A DNA stretch of 60,853 bases from Triparma columacea. Lineage: Eukaryota > Sar > Bolidophyceae > Parmales > Triparmaceae. The notes under the pieces were generated by a model. It was not told where the DNA came from, did not search any database, and saw only the letters and a program-made list of their open reading frames with translations. Numbering within the stretch: the first letter of the stretch is position 1; every line of letters begins with the position of its first letter. A program made the translations under genes and the position numbers. The DNA lies in assembly GCA_030267965.1 (NCBI GenBank), contig BRYA01000090.1, positions 1 through 60,853 of the forward strand. The letters are read 5' to 3'. This document shows, one piece after another, positions 42,849-54,948 of this stretch.

Positions 42849-44936
42849 ATGATTCCCTCTCACCCGCGACGAAGTATACTAGCTCTTTTTATCACCCTCT
42901 TTATCTCAATGAACCAATCCTATACATTCATCAACGTCCATTCTCCTAGAAATCATCGTGTTCAACCCTTCTCACGACATACTTCATCCTTTGTGCCCCC
43001 ACCACAGAGACCTTTCACTGCATTGAATGGTTTCCTTGGACTTGGAGGAGGTGGAAAGAGCGAGCCTGAGATTCCCGCTCCTATACAGCCTGTAACTCTA
43101 ACAAGGTGGATAGGGGAGCAGGTTGTCAGGGATGAATCTCTGAAGGAGATGGAGGGGTTGATACTATCGATACAGGTGAGCGCCACTACGGCTGCCGCGG
43201 GGATTCTATATTCTTCGCTCATGCCCCTCTACGTCCCCCCCCCCTCCCCCAGATGGCTTGTAAGACAATTTCGACATTAGTGAATAGGGCTGGCATAAGC
43301 GCCTTGACGGGCTATGAGGCTGTAGACGATTACGGAAAGAAGGGGAAAGGTGGAAATAGGGGGAAGATCAACGTCCAGGGAGAGGCAGTTAAAAAGCTCG
43401 ACGTCCTTTCGAACGATGTGCTTAAGAATGCCCTTCGTTTCACAGGGAAGCTTGGCGTGCTAGCCTCTGAGGAGGTGAGAAGGCAGAGGTGACGGAGAAA
43501 ATAGCATCAACCCTCAACCCTCAACCCTCAACCATCAATCCTCAATCCTCAATCCTCAATCTCGAATCTACCTTACCGTCGTCTACTACCTTTGCTACAC
43601 CACACCCATATTGTTTGTTGCAAATACTAACAACCCCCTTCCCTCTCGCCACCCCGCTCCTCTTCGTCATTTCAGGAGGAACAGGCAGTCCACACCGAGG
43701 CTGCTCTCGACTCCCGCTACGTCGCAGTGTTCGACCCCCTTGACGGTTCATCCAACATTGAGGCTGCAGTCTGCACAGGGACCATCTTTGGAGTTCTCGA
43801 GGATGGGACTGTTGACATGAAGAATGACTTCATCAAGTCCGGTGGGATGAGAGAGGTGAGAATGCGGAGGAGGGTAGCGATGTCATTGAGGGTGACACTC
43901 ATCAATGTCGAGATAGAGCGAGGCGACAACATTGATGCACTCAATCCAAGTTGTAGTGATGCACTCGTCGCTCAACGCTAACCCCNNNNNNNNNNNNNNN
44001 NNNNNNNNNNNNNNNNNNNCCCCCCCCCCCCCCCCCACCCCCCGCCAGGACCTCGACCCCTTGTATTGGGACGACCCTGACATCGCCGTCCAGACCAGCA
44101 ACACCGATGTCCTGTTGCAGCCGGGAAAGAAGCTCGTGGCTTCGGGCTATTGTATGTACTCTTCCTCAACTATCCTCGTCTTCACACTGGGTGGCGACCG
44201 CCCTGTCGTCGGGTTCACTCTCGACCCTCAGTCAGGGGAGTTCGTCTTGACACACCCCAACATGAAGGTTCCCAAGAGAGGCTCCGTTTACAGCGTGAAC
44301 GAGGGCAACAGCGACCTCTGGGACCCCAATGTGCAAGAGTACATTGGCAATGTAAAGAGGGGCAAGGGTGTGTCAAAGAAGAGGTGAGAGGGAACGGTAG
44401 AGAGGCTATGAGTTAACCCCAACTTCTGTTTACCCCCCCAACTCACCGAGCGACCCCCTCAACTCTCCCCTCTCCACCCGCAGATATTCCCTTCGATATA
44501 TTGGTTCCATGGTGGGGGACGTGCACAGGACGATCCTCTACGGCGGAATCTTTGGAAATCCTGGTGATGTCCTTTTCCCGTCTGGGAAGCTCAGGCTTGT
44601 GTATGAGTGCTCGCCCATGGCCTTTCTCTTCAAGAAAGCTGGCGGAGCAGGTGAGAGAACACCTCTTTTGTTGCTTACTCCGCTCCTTCTTCACTTACTG
44701 ATACAATTCTCTGGTCGCCGCTTCATTTTCCCCGCTCTTCTACGCTCCTCCCCACAGAGTGCACTTCGGATGGATCCTCCATCCTTGACATTGTCCCCAC
44801 CAGCGTGCACGAGCGGAGCACTTGCTGGTTGGGATCGCAGGAGGACGTGGCCGAGCTACAATCGTACTTGGGCGCGGGGGGGGAGAAGGGAACGAAAGTT
44901 GAGGGAGAGCGTGAGTTCATCAATCCTGCCTGCTAA
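42849..44936 (+). CDS. FBP: Fructose-1,6-bisphosphatase, probably plastid-targeted
   Basis: Exons 42849..43175, 43253..43474, 43676..43855, 44049..44383, 44484..44650 and 44758..44936 give about 469 aa. The N-terminus has a signal peptide ([18 protein letters not shown]) followed by [11 protein letters not shown], the signal-plus-transit layout with F at +1 used for complex plastids. Enzyme motifs are [17 protein letters not shown] (metal and phosphate site), [51 protein letters not shown] and [15 protein letters not shown]. It removes the 1-phosphate of fructose-1,6-bisphosphate in the Calvin cycle. Intron 3 contains a 34-N assembly gap, but the flanking exons join in frame. Confidence 0.94.
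43507..43560. repeat. Heptamer repeat (TCAACCC then TCAATCC) in FBPase intron 2
   Basis: About 7.7 tandem 7-bp units run from 43507 to 43560, shifting from TCAACCC to TCAATCC. The array is intronic (43475-43675). Confidence 0.9.
43986..44019. other. Assembly gap of 34 N
   Basis: The gap lies in FBPase intron 3, bordered on the right by a 15-16 base C run. The true sequence and length here are unknown. Coding frame is preserved by the exons on both sides. Confidence 0.99.
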
Positions 44937-45261
44937 CGTAAAACATTATTTTGGATGAAAACACACCATATTTGCTCTGCGTGTACTCAGTCACAGGACT
45001 TCAGGAGGCTCTCATCCAACTTTCTCTCTCACTCCCTCCCCCCAAACCCCAGACCCTCCTCCCCCTGCTCCCACATCAAGTCCCAAATCCCCACAATTTC
45101 TTCCAGACGAGTAAAGCACGACACTAGTGCTGCCCTCCCCCCTCTTCTACCTGCTCTGCCTGTCCCACCTGCCCCACCTGCTCCACCACCTCCCCCCTGC
45201 TCCACCACCTCCCACCCCTCCCCCGTTCATCCCGACTCCCTCCCTTTCTCCTCCTCCAGCA
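44937..45261 (+). other. Spacer and probable 5' UTR intron of the USP7-like gene
   Basis: This is 325 bp between the FBPase stop and the USP7-like ATG on the same strand. The last part is a long C-rich pyrimidine tract ending CTCCTCCAG at 45259, two bases before the ATG, which looks like a splice acceptor. No separate gene was recognised. Confidence 0.5.
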
Positions 45262-48200
45262 ATGCACGGCGAGGAATCCAAACAAGAAATGCTCGAGCGT
45301 CAGCGTGATACGTTCAGGGACGACATGACGGATTATTTATCTAGTGAAGAGAGGAAGAAAGAGAGTTCCACTGAGGACTCCCCCTCTCCGAAGAGGCAAC
45401 GCCTGTCAAACTCCCCTGGTCCGATTGACCTCACTGGTGATTGTTCTCCTGTACAACCAACACCAGTCAAGTTGGAAGGGAGGCGCCCCCCTGTGATGAT
45501 CACCAACTTGTACGGCAGTGGAGTGTCAGCGAGATATGGTAAGACTCTCTTACCGACCTTTTCCCTGTCTTCGCGACCGTATTCTCACCCCCCCCCCCCC
45601 ATACACAGAAACCAACCTCACATTTACCGTGCAAATTTACAAACCGAACAAGCACGACTTCATTGCATCCCTCAAAGATCACCAAGTATCCAACTCGTTG
45701 CGCGAGCAGCAAGTCCAGTATGGGAACTTTGAGCAGCAGAACCTGGAAACAATCCACAGTAGCTTGCATCAAGTTACGAGCACGAACCACCAGATGCTGA
45801 ACGACACGAACGACGAGAATCATATTCATTCCGACAAGAACGCCTTCCACCCCATTCCAACCCATGAGAACAACGCCAACAACTGGATGAACGGTTCGTA
45901 CAACCCTATGAGGTGAGAATGGACCCGGTCTGACACAAAGCGCGAAAAAAAAATCGCCACCACGGACACGCATTGACGCAACCCTTCCCTCGTTGCACTC
46001 GCAGCACTGCCCACGCAGGCAGCACCCCCCCGCCTTCCAGACACACCACCTTCTGCGACATCGACAGTGCGGACTCCCCCCCCCACCTCTCCCCCCAAAT
46101 TGGGCCTGATTCCCCTCCTTCGTCTTCTCCTGTCCCCTCTTTCCCCAACACTCAGCCCCCTGTCCTCCTCACGACCCCAACCAACGACTATCTTCTTAGC
46201 TTGCACAACAGCGTCCTACCAAAAGACGTGGTCTCCCGTGAGGTGGCCCTCGAATCTAGCATACAGATTCCGCCGTGGACTGATTTTAACGGCATGACCT
46301 GGCACTTGGAGTTTAATCCTGTCAACGAGGAGCTTCGATCGGATGAGGTGAGAACGAATGGGCTTGAAGTGATTCGACCGACTTAAAGACTAACGCCACA
46401 ACTCTCTGCACCCTACGCCATAGCATAATGCGTATCTTGCCATCTACGCTTTCATTGACAACAAGGAAGACAAGAACCTTTTCCCCGTCCCCGGAGGAGC
46501 CAGAGTGAAATTCAGTGCCTCAATCATGCCTCTTGCTTCCATCGACGATCAAGGCAGCCCTATCTACCCCATAACCCAGTCTTGGAATAAAGCTTGGGGC
46601 GATGATGACGGGAACATATTCGCCGAGCGCCTTGTGAATAACTGGGGTTATCCAAAGTTTGCAACAGTCTCGGACTTGTACCCGAATTACGTCAATCAAG
46701 ATGGCCAAGTGACCGTGAAGCTGAAGTACGAACCTGCTAGGGTTCCCAAGCGGTCTGACACCGGAATGGTGGGGCTCGACAATCAGGGAGCAACTTGTTA
46801 CATGAACTCTCTCCTCCAAGTCCTCTACCACCTAAGGTGAGAAGGAGAATCGACGACGATGCCCTGATCAGTTTATCACCCTGTCGATCCACCTTCACGC
46901 AAAATTTTGCTTCTTCACTCATTTCGCTGCACCCGCTATGCTCGTCACGCGCAGGAACTTCCGTCGCTATATCTACCTCGCCTCTTCCGACAAGTCTTAC
47001 CTCACTGAACAGTCCCAGGTCAACTCCCAAACTGGTCCAGTCGCCTCCTCAAATTCCCCCCCGTCCACCAAAAGGGAAAAGGAAAGATTCAGGACCATTA
47101 CCGAGGCGTTGGCGCGAACATTCCACAACATGCAGACGAACGATATTTCGTGCACGACTGGAACCCTTACTAAGTCCTTTAACTGGGACAGCAGCGACGC
47201 CTACACTCAACACGACCTTCACGAGTTATCTCGAATGCTTTTCGATCAGGTGGAGGGGAGGATCGCGGAAACACCCTACAAGGGCGTTCTCGACAAGATG
47301 TTTCAGGGCAAGCAGCGTTCTTACATAGAGTGCAAAAGTGTCGTGTATACATCGTCACGCACTGAAGTTTTCTCTGATATCCAGCTCGACGTCAAGGACT
47401 GTGACAACCTCAAGGATTCCTTCGCTAAGTATATTGAGACGGAAGTTTTAGACGGGGATAACCAGTACGACACCGATGAGGGAGGGTTCGGCAAACAGGA
47501 TGCCATCAAGGGCGTCAATTTTGAATCGTTCCCACCGATCCTCTCTCTACACCTGAAGCGTTTTGAGTTTGACTTCTCCACTTTGCAAAAGGCAAAGATC
47601 AACGACCGCCTGGAGTTCCCGTTGGAGCTCTGTCTCTCAGACTATCTGCAGACTAAGCCGTCGTCGGACCTCGAAGCCACGTACCAGCTCTACTCGATTA
47701 TCGTACACGAGGGAGGCATCAACCATGGGCATTACTACTCCTATATTAGACCCAAGCTCTCCTCCTACAACCAGGAGGACCCTAACTACCGCGAATGGTT
47801 TAAGTTCAACGATGACATCGTCTCCCTAGTCGATTCAGAGGAAGAAATGCTCGAGAGTGTTTACGGGCCGACTGCAGACTCAAACGCTGCTAGCCCCCCC
47901 ACTGCGTACGTGCTTACCTACATCCGCAACAGCGATCTGGAGGAAGTTTTGGGCGATGCCGAGAAAAATGGACCGGGAGTGCCTTCAGCAACCCCTTACG
48001 GCAAAAATCCACCCGACGAAAATGATATTCCGCCAGAGTTCACCAACCTGCTTGAGGAAATAAAAAACAGGAGCAAAATTCTGCGACAGCTGAAGAACCG
48101 CAATAAAGGTAGGATTAAAGTAAGACTTGTGACCGACGCAGACTTCGCCGAATTCGACCTCAAGGACGGCTGCGTTTCTACCCCGCGTGAAGTTGAGAAG

Positions 48201-50969
48201 ATTTGCATGAACGGTGATAAAGACAGCACTGCTTTTTACTTGGAGAAGGACATCATGCGAAACTATCTCTTCGACCTTGAGGACACGACCGCTATCGACG
48301 CACAGCTGAGCGACCGTGGATGGGACATAATTCGCAAGGCTGCCGAGGAATTAAAAATCCCAACGTACTGCCTTCGGTTATGGAGGGTTGGTAAGACCAA
48401 CGCAACTTCCAAGGCTCTCACCGTTCAAAATCTGATCCCTCCAGGGTTATGTGGTCTTGATATGACGGTGGGAAAGTTGATCGCAGAAAACGACGGTTTC
48501 CCGTTCTTCTACCTGGAAGTGCTGTCGAAGCATACCTCAGAATACACGCTTTTGCCCAAAGTCGCAACCCAAAATATCGTGTCGATGCTGGCGAGTCCAC
48601 CCAAGTCAAGCGTTGACATAACCGATGCCGACGAAATTGACGACATTGTCCCAGTGGGCGTTGCGGAGGTCCTGAAGGAGTGCAGCGACTTCAAATGGAA
48701 GGCGGATCCTTTGGGGCTTGAGCTCGATTCCCTGAGTCTCGGCCTGATTCAAGAAGCCTACGCCCCGGTGGATGAAGACACTGAGGACAGGTTGACCGAA
48801 AGTATTATTTTCATGAAGCAATTTCAGGCTCAACGCGCCGAAGCCGGGGAAATTACCATCGCAACAACACCTTTGCAACCAAACACGTGTCCAATCCATT
48901 TCCTTGGAAAAATGATCATACGTACGAGCGACAGACCTGCGTTTGCCGACGACGAGATGAACGCCAAAAAGGTTAATATTGACTTCGGGGAAGAGGTGGA
49001 CGACGACAACATGCTGAACCTTCGGAGAGTCGTCGCCTTTCTCTCTGCCCAATGTGCAGACACTCTCGGCACCGCTGGAGTCATTGATATCAACTCTCCC
49101 AAATTATGGGTTTACAACCTTGTGCCTCCGACATTGAGGAAGAAAGATAACGCGTTCTCGAGGCAAATAGCAAGGGCCAAATATCCATTTGGAAAAGGGA
49201 CTCACAAACCAACGTACTGCGGATCCCTTCTTGTCTTCCAGGACGGCAGGTTGGTCGATGAGGCTGATAACACTACCGATGTCACAATTTTCGCTGACGC
49301 CAAGGATTGGGAAGGTCGTGAATCAAAAGAGAGAATCTCGCTCAACTTCTGGATGTTCAACAAGATTCAGTGTAACAGGAAAAAGGTCACTTTGCTCCCA
49401 CTAACAGCAGTGGACGCAAGCTACGTTTCGAAAGAGGCCGGTGGCGGTGTGTTTTCAAATCTCGATGGGGAAATCTTCGGGATGTTCGAAAACAACAACA
49501 ACAACTACAGTATTGAAGAATTCTTGAAGAATCTCGTAAAGGACAGCTTTGGTGGTGAGGGCGGACCGCTGGGAGAGGATGGGTGGACGAGGTTGAGGTT
49601 GGTGAAGCTGAATGTTGACGAATTCAACAGCAGTATAAGGTTGGAAAAGCCCGAGCCCGACGCCGAGGCCCTCAAGTTGCTAGATTCCAGTGATCAGCAA
49701 GACGAGCTATCGACCTCTACCCATGCATTTTTCACGGACACCAAAATGCATTTTGTCGGGAACGAAGATCTAGAAAGGAGGTATTGCTACTACCACGTCA
49801 GTCCATTTACGCTGAGCGAAGTCGTCAGGCTTGAACATAGCCCCTCTCTCGTTTCCCCTACTCGTTTCTACTCAACAACGGTCATCGCGGCTTCCAGTGA
49901 CCTCCGCGAAGTGTGGGAGCAGTACGATCAGCACACTGCTGCGAGGTCCCCGAAGTTTTGGCTACCTCTTGTCGAGAAGGCAGTTATCGTTCACGGGGAT
50001 ACAGGCGTCAGAGAAATCGCAGAGGAGTTTACAAATACATTTGGCGACTACGAGCAGAGAGAGAACATACTCAGGAGGATAAGGATCTTCCATGTGTCAC
50101 AAGGTAGAATCAGAAGCAACCCTGGAAGTAGAATAAGCGACTCGGTCAGGCTGAAAACGGCGGAAAAGATTGTGCCATCTGGATCGATCCAGGATCACGA
50201 GAAAGGGGGGAAGGAGTGGAATAAACACGGCTTGAAGGGTTGCTTTGAAGAGCACAAGTTCTTGGCAGAGCTTGTTAGCGAAGAGGAAGACGATATGTGG
50301 CGAGCAGAGTTCGGCAAAAAGGGAGAAGGCTGTCGGGAAGAGGGAAGAAATGCCAGTGTAGTCCCTGTCCAAGTGCTTTTCCTTGCCGACGACAACCCTC
50401 CATTGGCCGTAGCTCTCCCCCTCTTAACCTTCTTACGGAGGGACGAAGGCATCAAGGATATCAAGAGAAGGGTGTTGGAAAGGCTCGGCAACCACTCCGA
50501 TGTTGAATCGATTCTCGACGGGGCTTTGCACATTCTTCCTCACAGGGAGAATAGCCACGTGTGGGTTGGAGAGGGAGAAAAGACTAGCGACGATGGAGAC
50601 GACGAGCCCGGGCAATCTCAGCTCTGGGCGCATTTGAAGGAGCACTTTGGGAGCATGTTTGGGAGGAGTTCAGGAGAGAAATATTGGAGCTTAGCGAGGA
50701 GGGCGCACGAAGACGGACATTCAATCAACTTCGAGGAGTATCAGTGCCCTACCGTTGGTTTTATGCTAAAAGCCAACCACTTGGACAAGATGAAAAGGGC
50801 TAGGACGCATCTTTGTTTAGGATCAGCTTCGATGAGCTTCGATGAGGATGGGATTTGTGTGGAAAAGGAGAGAGACGACGAAGATACTATCGCGAACAGG
50901 AACAAGGGTGGCATCCAGTTCAAGGATCGCAGGAGGCAGAGGGCTTTTAGTACTGATTCAATTCAGTAA
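45262..50969 (+). CDS. USP7: USP7-like ubiquitin-specific protease (MATH + USP + ubiquitin-like C-terminus)
   Basis: Exons 45262..45538, 45609..45912, 46005..46347, 46424..46836 and 46955..50969 give about 1,783 aa, longer than animal USP7 (about 1,100). A low-complexity N-terminus and a divergent TRAF/MATH domain (FNGMTWHLEFNP to NNWGYPKFATVSDLYPNY) precede the catalytic domain. Its Cys box is GLDNQGATCYMNSLLQVLYH (Cys about 433), and the His box is HEGGINHGHYYSYIRPK (His about 705). QHDLHELSRMLFDQVE and PPILSLHLKRFEF are further USP signatures. The long C-terminal half matches the USP7 ubiquitin-like/ICP0-binding region. It removes ubiquitin from nuclear substrates. Whether it processes the neighbouring ubiquitin-NiSOD is untested. 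Confidence 0.94.
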
Positions 50970-51013
50970 GATTGGAGGGGGGGGGGTTGTTTGTTAAATG
51001 TCCATTGTTTATA

Positions 51014-52508
51014 TCAGAATAACTTGAGATCCTTCTTCTTTTGCGTCCGTTTCCACTGAGGCATTGCTTGGAAATCGGAAATCGAGACTGAGAAAGCATT
51101 TATGAAGTCAGCGTCAGATAAATACATTTCAAGCTTTGTTGCTTGAACGCCCTCAGGGTAGCAGCGACTGGCTTTCATTTCCACCAGCTCACTAAGTTTA
51201 TAAGTACAACCGGAGGACGGCGGAGGGGTCGGGGGTGCATCGGGGTTAGCTCGTTGGGCAGCGTTGGCGCTTTCGTCCGCTTTTGCTGCCGCTGCCGCTG
51301 CTTTCTTCGCAACCTCCTCAGCCTCGGCTCTCTTAGCGGCCGCAGCTCTCTTGGCGGCCTCCTCAGCCTCAGCTTTCTTGGCGGCCTCCTCAGCCCTGGC
51401 TTTCTTGGCGGCCTCCTCAGCCCTGGCTTTCTTGGCGGCCTCCTCAACCTCGGCTTTCTTGGCGGCCTCCTCAGCCTCGGCTTTCTTGGCGGCCTCTTCT
51501 TCAACTTTTGTAGTCTCTGCTTTTGCCGCAACTGCCACCTCCCCATCACCCTCATCTTCGCTATTCTCAGCGCTAGCCCCCTCCATGATGATCGAAGGTT
51601 GAGCAGTTTGGGACATTCGCTTCTTAAGTCGGGTCACTGCCGGGGTAGCACTAGCCTCCTCCTCCTTCTTCCTCTTCTCCTCTTCCCTTCTTTCTCGCAT
51701 CTTTCTGTCCTTCTCCTCCTTTTCCTCCGGCGTGAGCTTGGTAAATACGCCCCTCCCCCCTGCCCCGGCCCCCCGACCCCGACCCCGACCCCCCCTGCCA
51801 CCCCGACCTCCACGACCCCCCCTACCGGCCGCACCTCCCCGTGTCACCTTGCTCCCCCCAAGGGCAGCGCGAGAAATAGTCTTGTCACGAGATGAGAGAA
51901 TCTCAGCCACCTTGGCCTTCTCCTCAGCATAGGTGAACTCATCAAGAATAACCTTCGAGCTCTACGGTTTCATGAAGCGAGGGGCGGGGTGTGGGAGGGG
52001 AGCGTGTGAGTCGAGGTGCGACGGTCGAGTTATTACGAAAAAGAAAAATTCCCGCGCACCTTTGGATCGATGGTCCTTGGTCCGAGCATCTCCACCATTC
52101 TCATCTTGGTCTTGATGCTTGCTGTAACATCCATGAGTACCTTGATTTGTGCAGTAGAAAACACATATGCGCCCTTTACGTTAGCCAAGTGATCGATTCG
52201 CTCTTCATTTGTGTCTAAGGAGGCCATCTCTTTGGCAATCTTGGCTAGCTCGACGCCTGGGATGGGACTGGAGTTCTTGGTCGACTCAATAGACGGAGCT
52301 GGAAGGAAGATTGAAGGGTAAGATAAGATTGGTTGAGGAGTAAGGGGTGGAGTGGTGGACTGACATACAGAGACCAGAGAAACTCACCCTTCTTCTTCTC
52401 GGGCGGTGGGGGAGTCAGACCTCCTTTGTCAAGAGACATGCTCGCCAAGGGGTTGTTAAGGGCGGCCACCGATGAGTTGCGACGCCGAGCTTCGTTCGAA
52501 TTGTGCAT
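51014..52508 (-). CDS. Villin-headpiece protein with a DUF4476-like helical domain
   Basis: Exons 52508..52388, 52298..52060 and 51961..51014 give about 435 aa. Residues about 55-150 (ERIDHLANVKGAYVFSTAQI onward, to FTYAEEKAKVAEIL) look like a DUF4476 helical domain; this is tentative. A Gly/Arg-rich linker (RGGRGGRGGRGGRGRGRG) follows, then a charged helix with repeated EEAAKKA units (about 290-365). The C-terminus is a villin headpiece: KLSELVEMKASRCYPEGV to MPQWKRTQKKKDLKLF, an F-actin-binding module in other proteins. Probably cytoskeletal. The gene converges on the USP7-like gene with 44 bp between stops. Confidence 0.83.
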
Positions 52509-52704
52509 TGTTTCTGAATTGTCTTGCTTGGGATGTTTTGCTGAAAACTGTTACTTCAGGAGAAATATCTGTTCTGAAGTCAAGTAGTCAAGTCTTTGAA
52601 GAAAAGTGGGAGGGGGAGAAGCAGGGCGAGGAGCGCGACATTTTTTTTAAAGCGGAACGTCAAGGAGGTTCTTTACACAAATATACAGTGTTTATTTTGG
52701 CAGT

Positions 52705-53571
52705 TCATGAGACGATCTTGCTTCGGTTTTCGTCCTCCTCCTCCTGACAGAGCCTGAATGAGCGAGGATTATTTGGTGGTCGGGGGTTAGTCAGTCTATA
52801 GGGCGAGGGCGCTTTTCCTCCGCTCTGCTTGGCCGGCTCTCTGATAGGGCGAGGGCACTTTTCCTCCGCTCTGCTTGGCCGGCTCTCGTCCTTTTCCGCT
52901 GCCGTTTCACTCACCTGTAGAACTGGGCGGTCTGCCTCGCAATGAGAGCGTGAAGGGTAAGGTACCCCATGAGAAGCTCGACGACTAATAATATGATCAT
53001 GATGGCCCCGCAGGACTCGTCGAAGGGGAAGAGGAGCTCCTGGTAAAAGCCCAGGAAGAGCACGCAGGGCAGCTGGGGGAAGATCGTCATGAGCAGGAAC
53101 GCAGACATCTGGGGGACCCTCTCCTTGAGGTTGCCAACGTAGGCGAAGTAGACGCGAGCAATCTCTCCAGCGACCCATATGACGAAAGTGGGGAGGAGCA
53201 GCACCTCCTGGAGGTTTGAGTTGAAGCGGAAGTGGAGCAGCTTGAAAGTTATTGTGGCCGTATTGCCGAGGTAGTAGGCCAGGGAGAAGAACATATTGAG
53301 GTACTGGGGAGGGGGGGGGGGTTGTACGTGTGTATAGAGGGTTTGAGGGGGGGACAGGGGGGGGGGGGAAGAGGTAGGGGGGGTCAGATTGGGCCAAAGT
53401 GGTAAGGGGGGGGATGGGGGGTAGGGTGCGGGAGATACTCGAGACTTATTAACTTACGATCAACACCGCGAACCCTATACTACTGCTAATCTCGCTCGTT
53501 GGGAGGGTTGAAAGGCTCTCCTGGGCAATTCCCCCGAGGCCTGCAGAGGAGGGAGGGGCCTTTGACGACAT
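52705..53571 (-). CDS. TMEM17: TMEM17-like ciliary transition-zone membrane protein
   Basis: Exons 53571..53458, 53303..52915 and 52753..52705 give about 183 aa with four transmembrane segments. The diagnostic stretch is ARVYFAYVGNLKERVPQMSA followed by PQLPCVLFLGFYQELLFP, matching the animal TMEM17 block YLGYVGNLQEKVPELAGFWL. TMEM17 belongs to the B9/MKS complex that gates the base of cilia and flagella. The small last exon encodes RLCQEEEDENRSKIVS. With SPAG17 and the AK-NDK protein this is a third flagellar gene in the window. Confidence 0.88.
52798..52887. repeat. 44-bp direct repeat in the TMEM17 intron
   Basis: Two copies beginning ATAGGGCGAGGGC lie at 52798-52841 and 52844-52887 with one mismatch seen. 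Both lie within the second intron (52754-52914). Confidence 0.9.
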
Positions 53572-53891
53572 CGTTAGGGGAGGGGAAGGGGCGGGAGTGG
53601 GGGACGGAGGGAGATTGGGGGGAGGGGGGTGGAATGTGCGTGTTTCGGTGGGTTATGTTGGGGTTTGGTGTGGGAGGTTTTAAATTGGGCTCTTTGACAA
53701 AGGTCCAAAGTCCGAAGAAGGGCAAATATCGAAGGGTTTAAGTTTTTTGTTGTTGGTTGTGGTAAGAAGAAACGTGCGGGTAATTGTAAATAATGCAACA
53801 CGACTTTAGAGAAACGCGCTAAAATTACATGCCCTACATCGCCGGTGTCCTACCCTCGGCGCCTCCCTCCCCCCGCTTTGCTTCCTCTCGC
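53572..53891. other. Tandem intergenic spacer, no gene seen
   Basis: This is 320 bp between the TMEM17 start and the stop of the light-harvesting gene, both on the minus strand. It is G-rich near TMEM17 and has a T/G-rich centre near 53735-53760. No feature is recognised beyond the expected promoter and 3' UTR. Confidence 0.45.
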
Positions 53892-54948
53892 TTAAAAGAG
53901 GCCGTCAATATGAATGAGCCCATGCCCCGCTCCGAGCGGTGCCATGACCTGCCCATCGTAGTGGGGGATAACCCCCTTGAGGGCCGGGACCGATCCTTCT
54001 AGCTGGGACTCGGAGCAGAAGCCCATAATGCCTATCATAGCCAAGCGGCCATTGTTGATCTCAGCGAGAAGCCTCTTCTCCTGGGGGGAGAGGGGGGAGA
54101 AGGGGGGGGAGAGGGAGGGAGGTTGCGAAAAGAATTTGCGTTAGTGGCCGTGAATAAGAAAAGGTGAAGGCGGTCAAGTGTTCGCCTTCCTCCATCCTCG
54201 CATTCTCACCTTGCTCTCGGTGGGAAGATTCTTGTTCCAGCCGAAGGGATCGTAGAGGTTGAGGGCCCCCCCTGGGATGTACTTGCTGTTGAAGTCCGGG
54301 AAATCGCCCGGCTTCCCCCCTCTCATGTAGTGTTTGTCCATATTAGCCTCGCTCCAGAACTCGAGGAAGCCCACAAACAGGAGGATCTGGATCTTCGCCG
54401 CCTCGGGGATGGCGTCCCACGCCGCGGGGGCGCTGTCCGCCTTGGGGAAGGGATCCCCCGCGGTGGTCATGGGCCAGGGCCAGGTGATCTGGTTGGCGTG
54501 GACGATGAAGCCGACAAAGGCAAACATGGCCACGCGGCCGTGCTTGATCTCGGCGTGGCGGAGCCAACCGATGGACTGCTCATTCGTGCTGGGTTGAAGG
54601 AAGGCGAGAGCGAAGCGACCATCCGGGGGTGGGAGGGGGTGGGAGTCAGATTTTGGCGACATTAGGATGGAGTTCACAGTTGCACCACCCCACTCCTGTT
54701 TAACCTTTTCGTGACTATCCTACAGCCCTCCCCCCCCTTCCCCAAGTTTCTCACCTTCCCCAGAACTGTTGGTCGCTGAGGCCCCAAGGGTCGTAGTATT
54801 TGACGATTGGGTTCAGGCCAGTGGCTAGGGTCTTCAAGTCTGCCTTGGTCTCTGATACTCTCACGGAGTTGGAGCGAACGGGGTTGCTGACGGGAGCCTG
54901 GAAGGCGGCCGCGGCAGTGAAAAGCGTTGCTAGGAGGGAGAGCTTCAT
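53892..54948 (-). CDS. LHCF: Fucoxanthin-chlorophyll a/c light-harvesting protein
   Basis: Exons 54948..54755, 54588..54210 and 54080..53892 give about 253 aa. The presequence MKLSLLATLFTAAAAFQAPV has the signal peptide plus ASAFAP-like motif (AAFQAP) of complex red-lineage plastids. Helix 1 carries RHAEIKHGRVAMFAFVGFIV and helix 3 carries LAEINNGRLAMIGIMGFCSE, the two chlorophyll-binding LHC motifs. A helix-2 segment, AAKIQILLFVGFLEFWSE, lies between them. It harvests light in the thylakoid membrane with fucoxanthin and chlorophyll c. Subfamily (Lhcf or Lhcr) is not certain. Confidence 0.95.
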
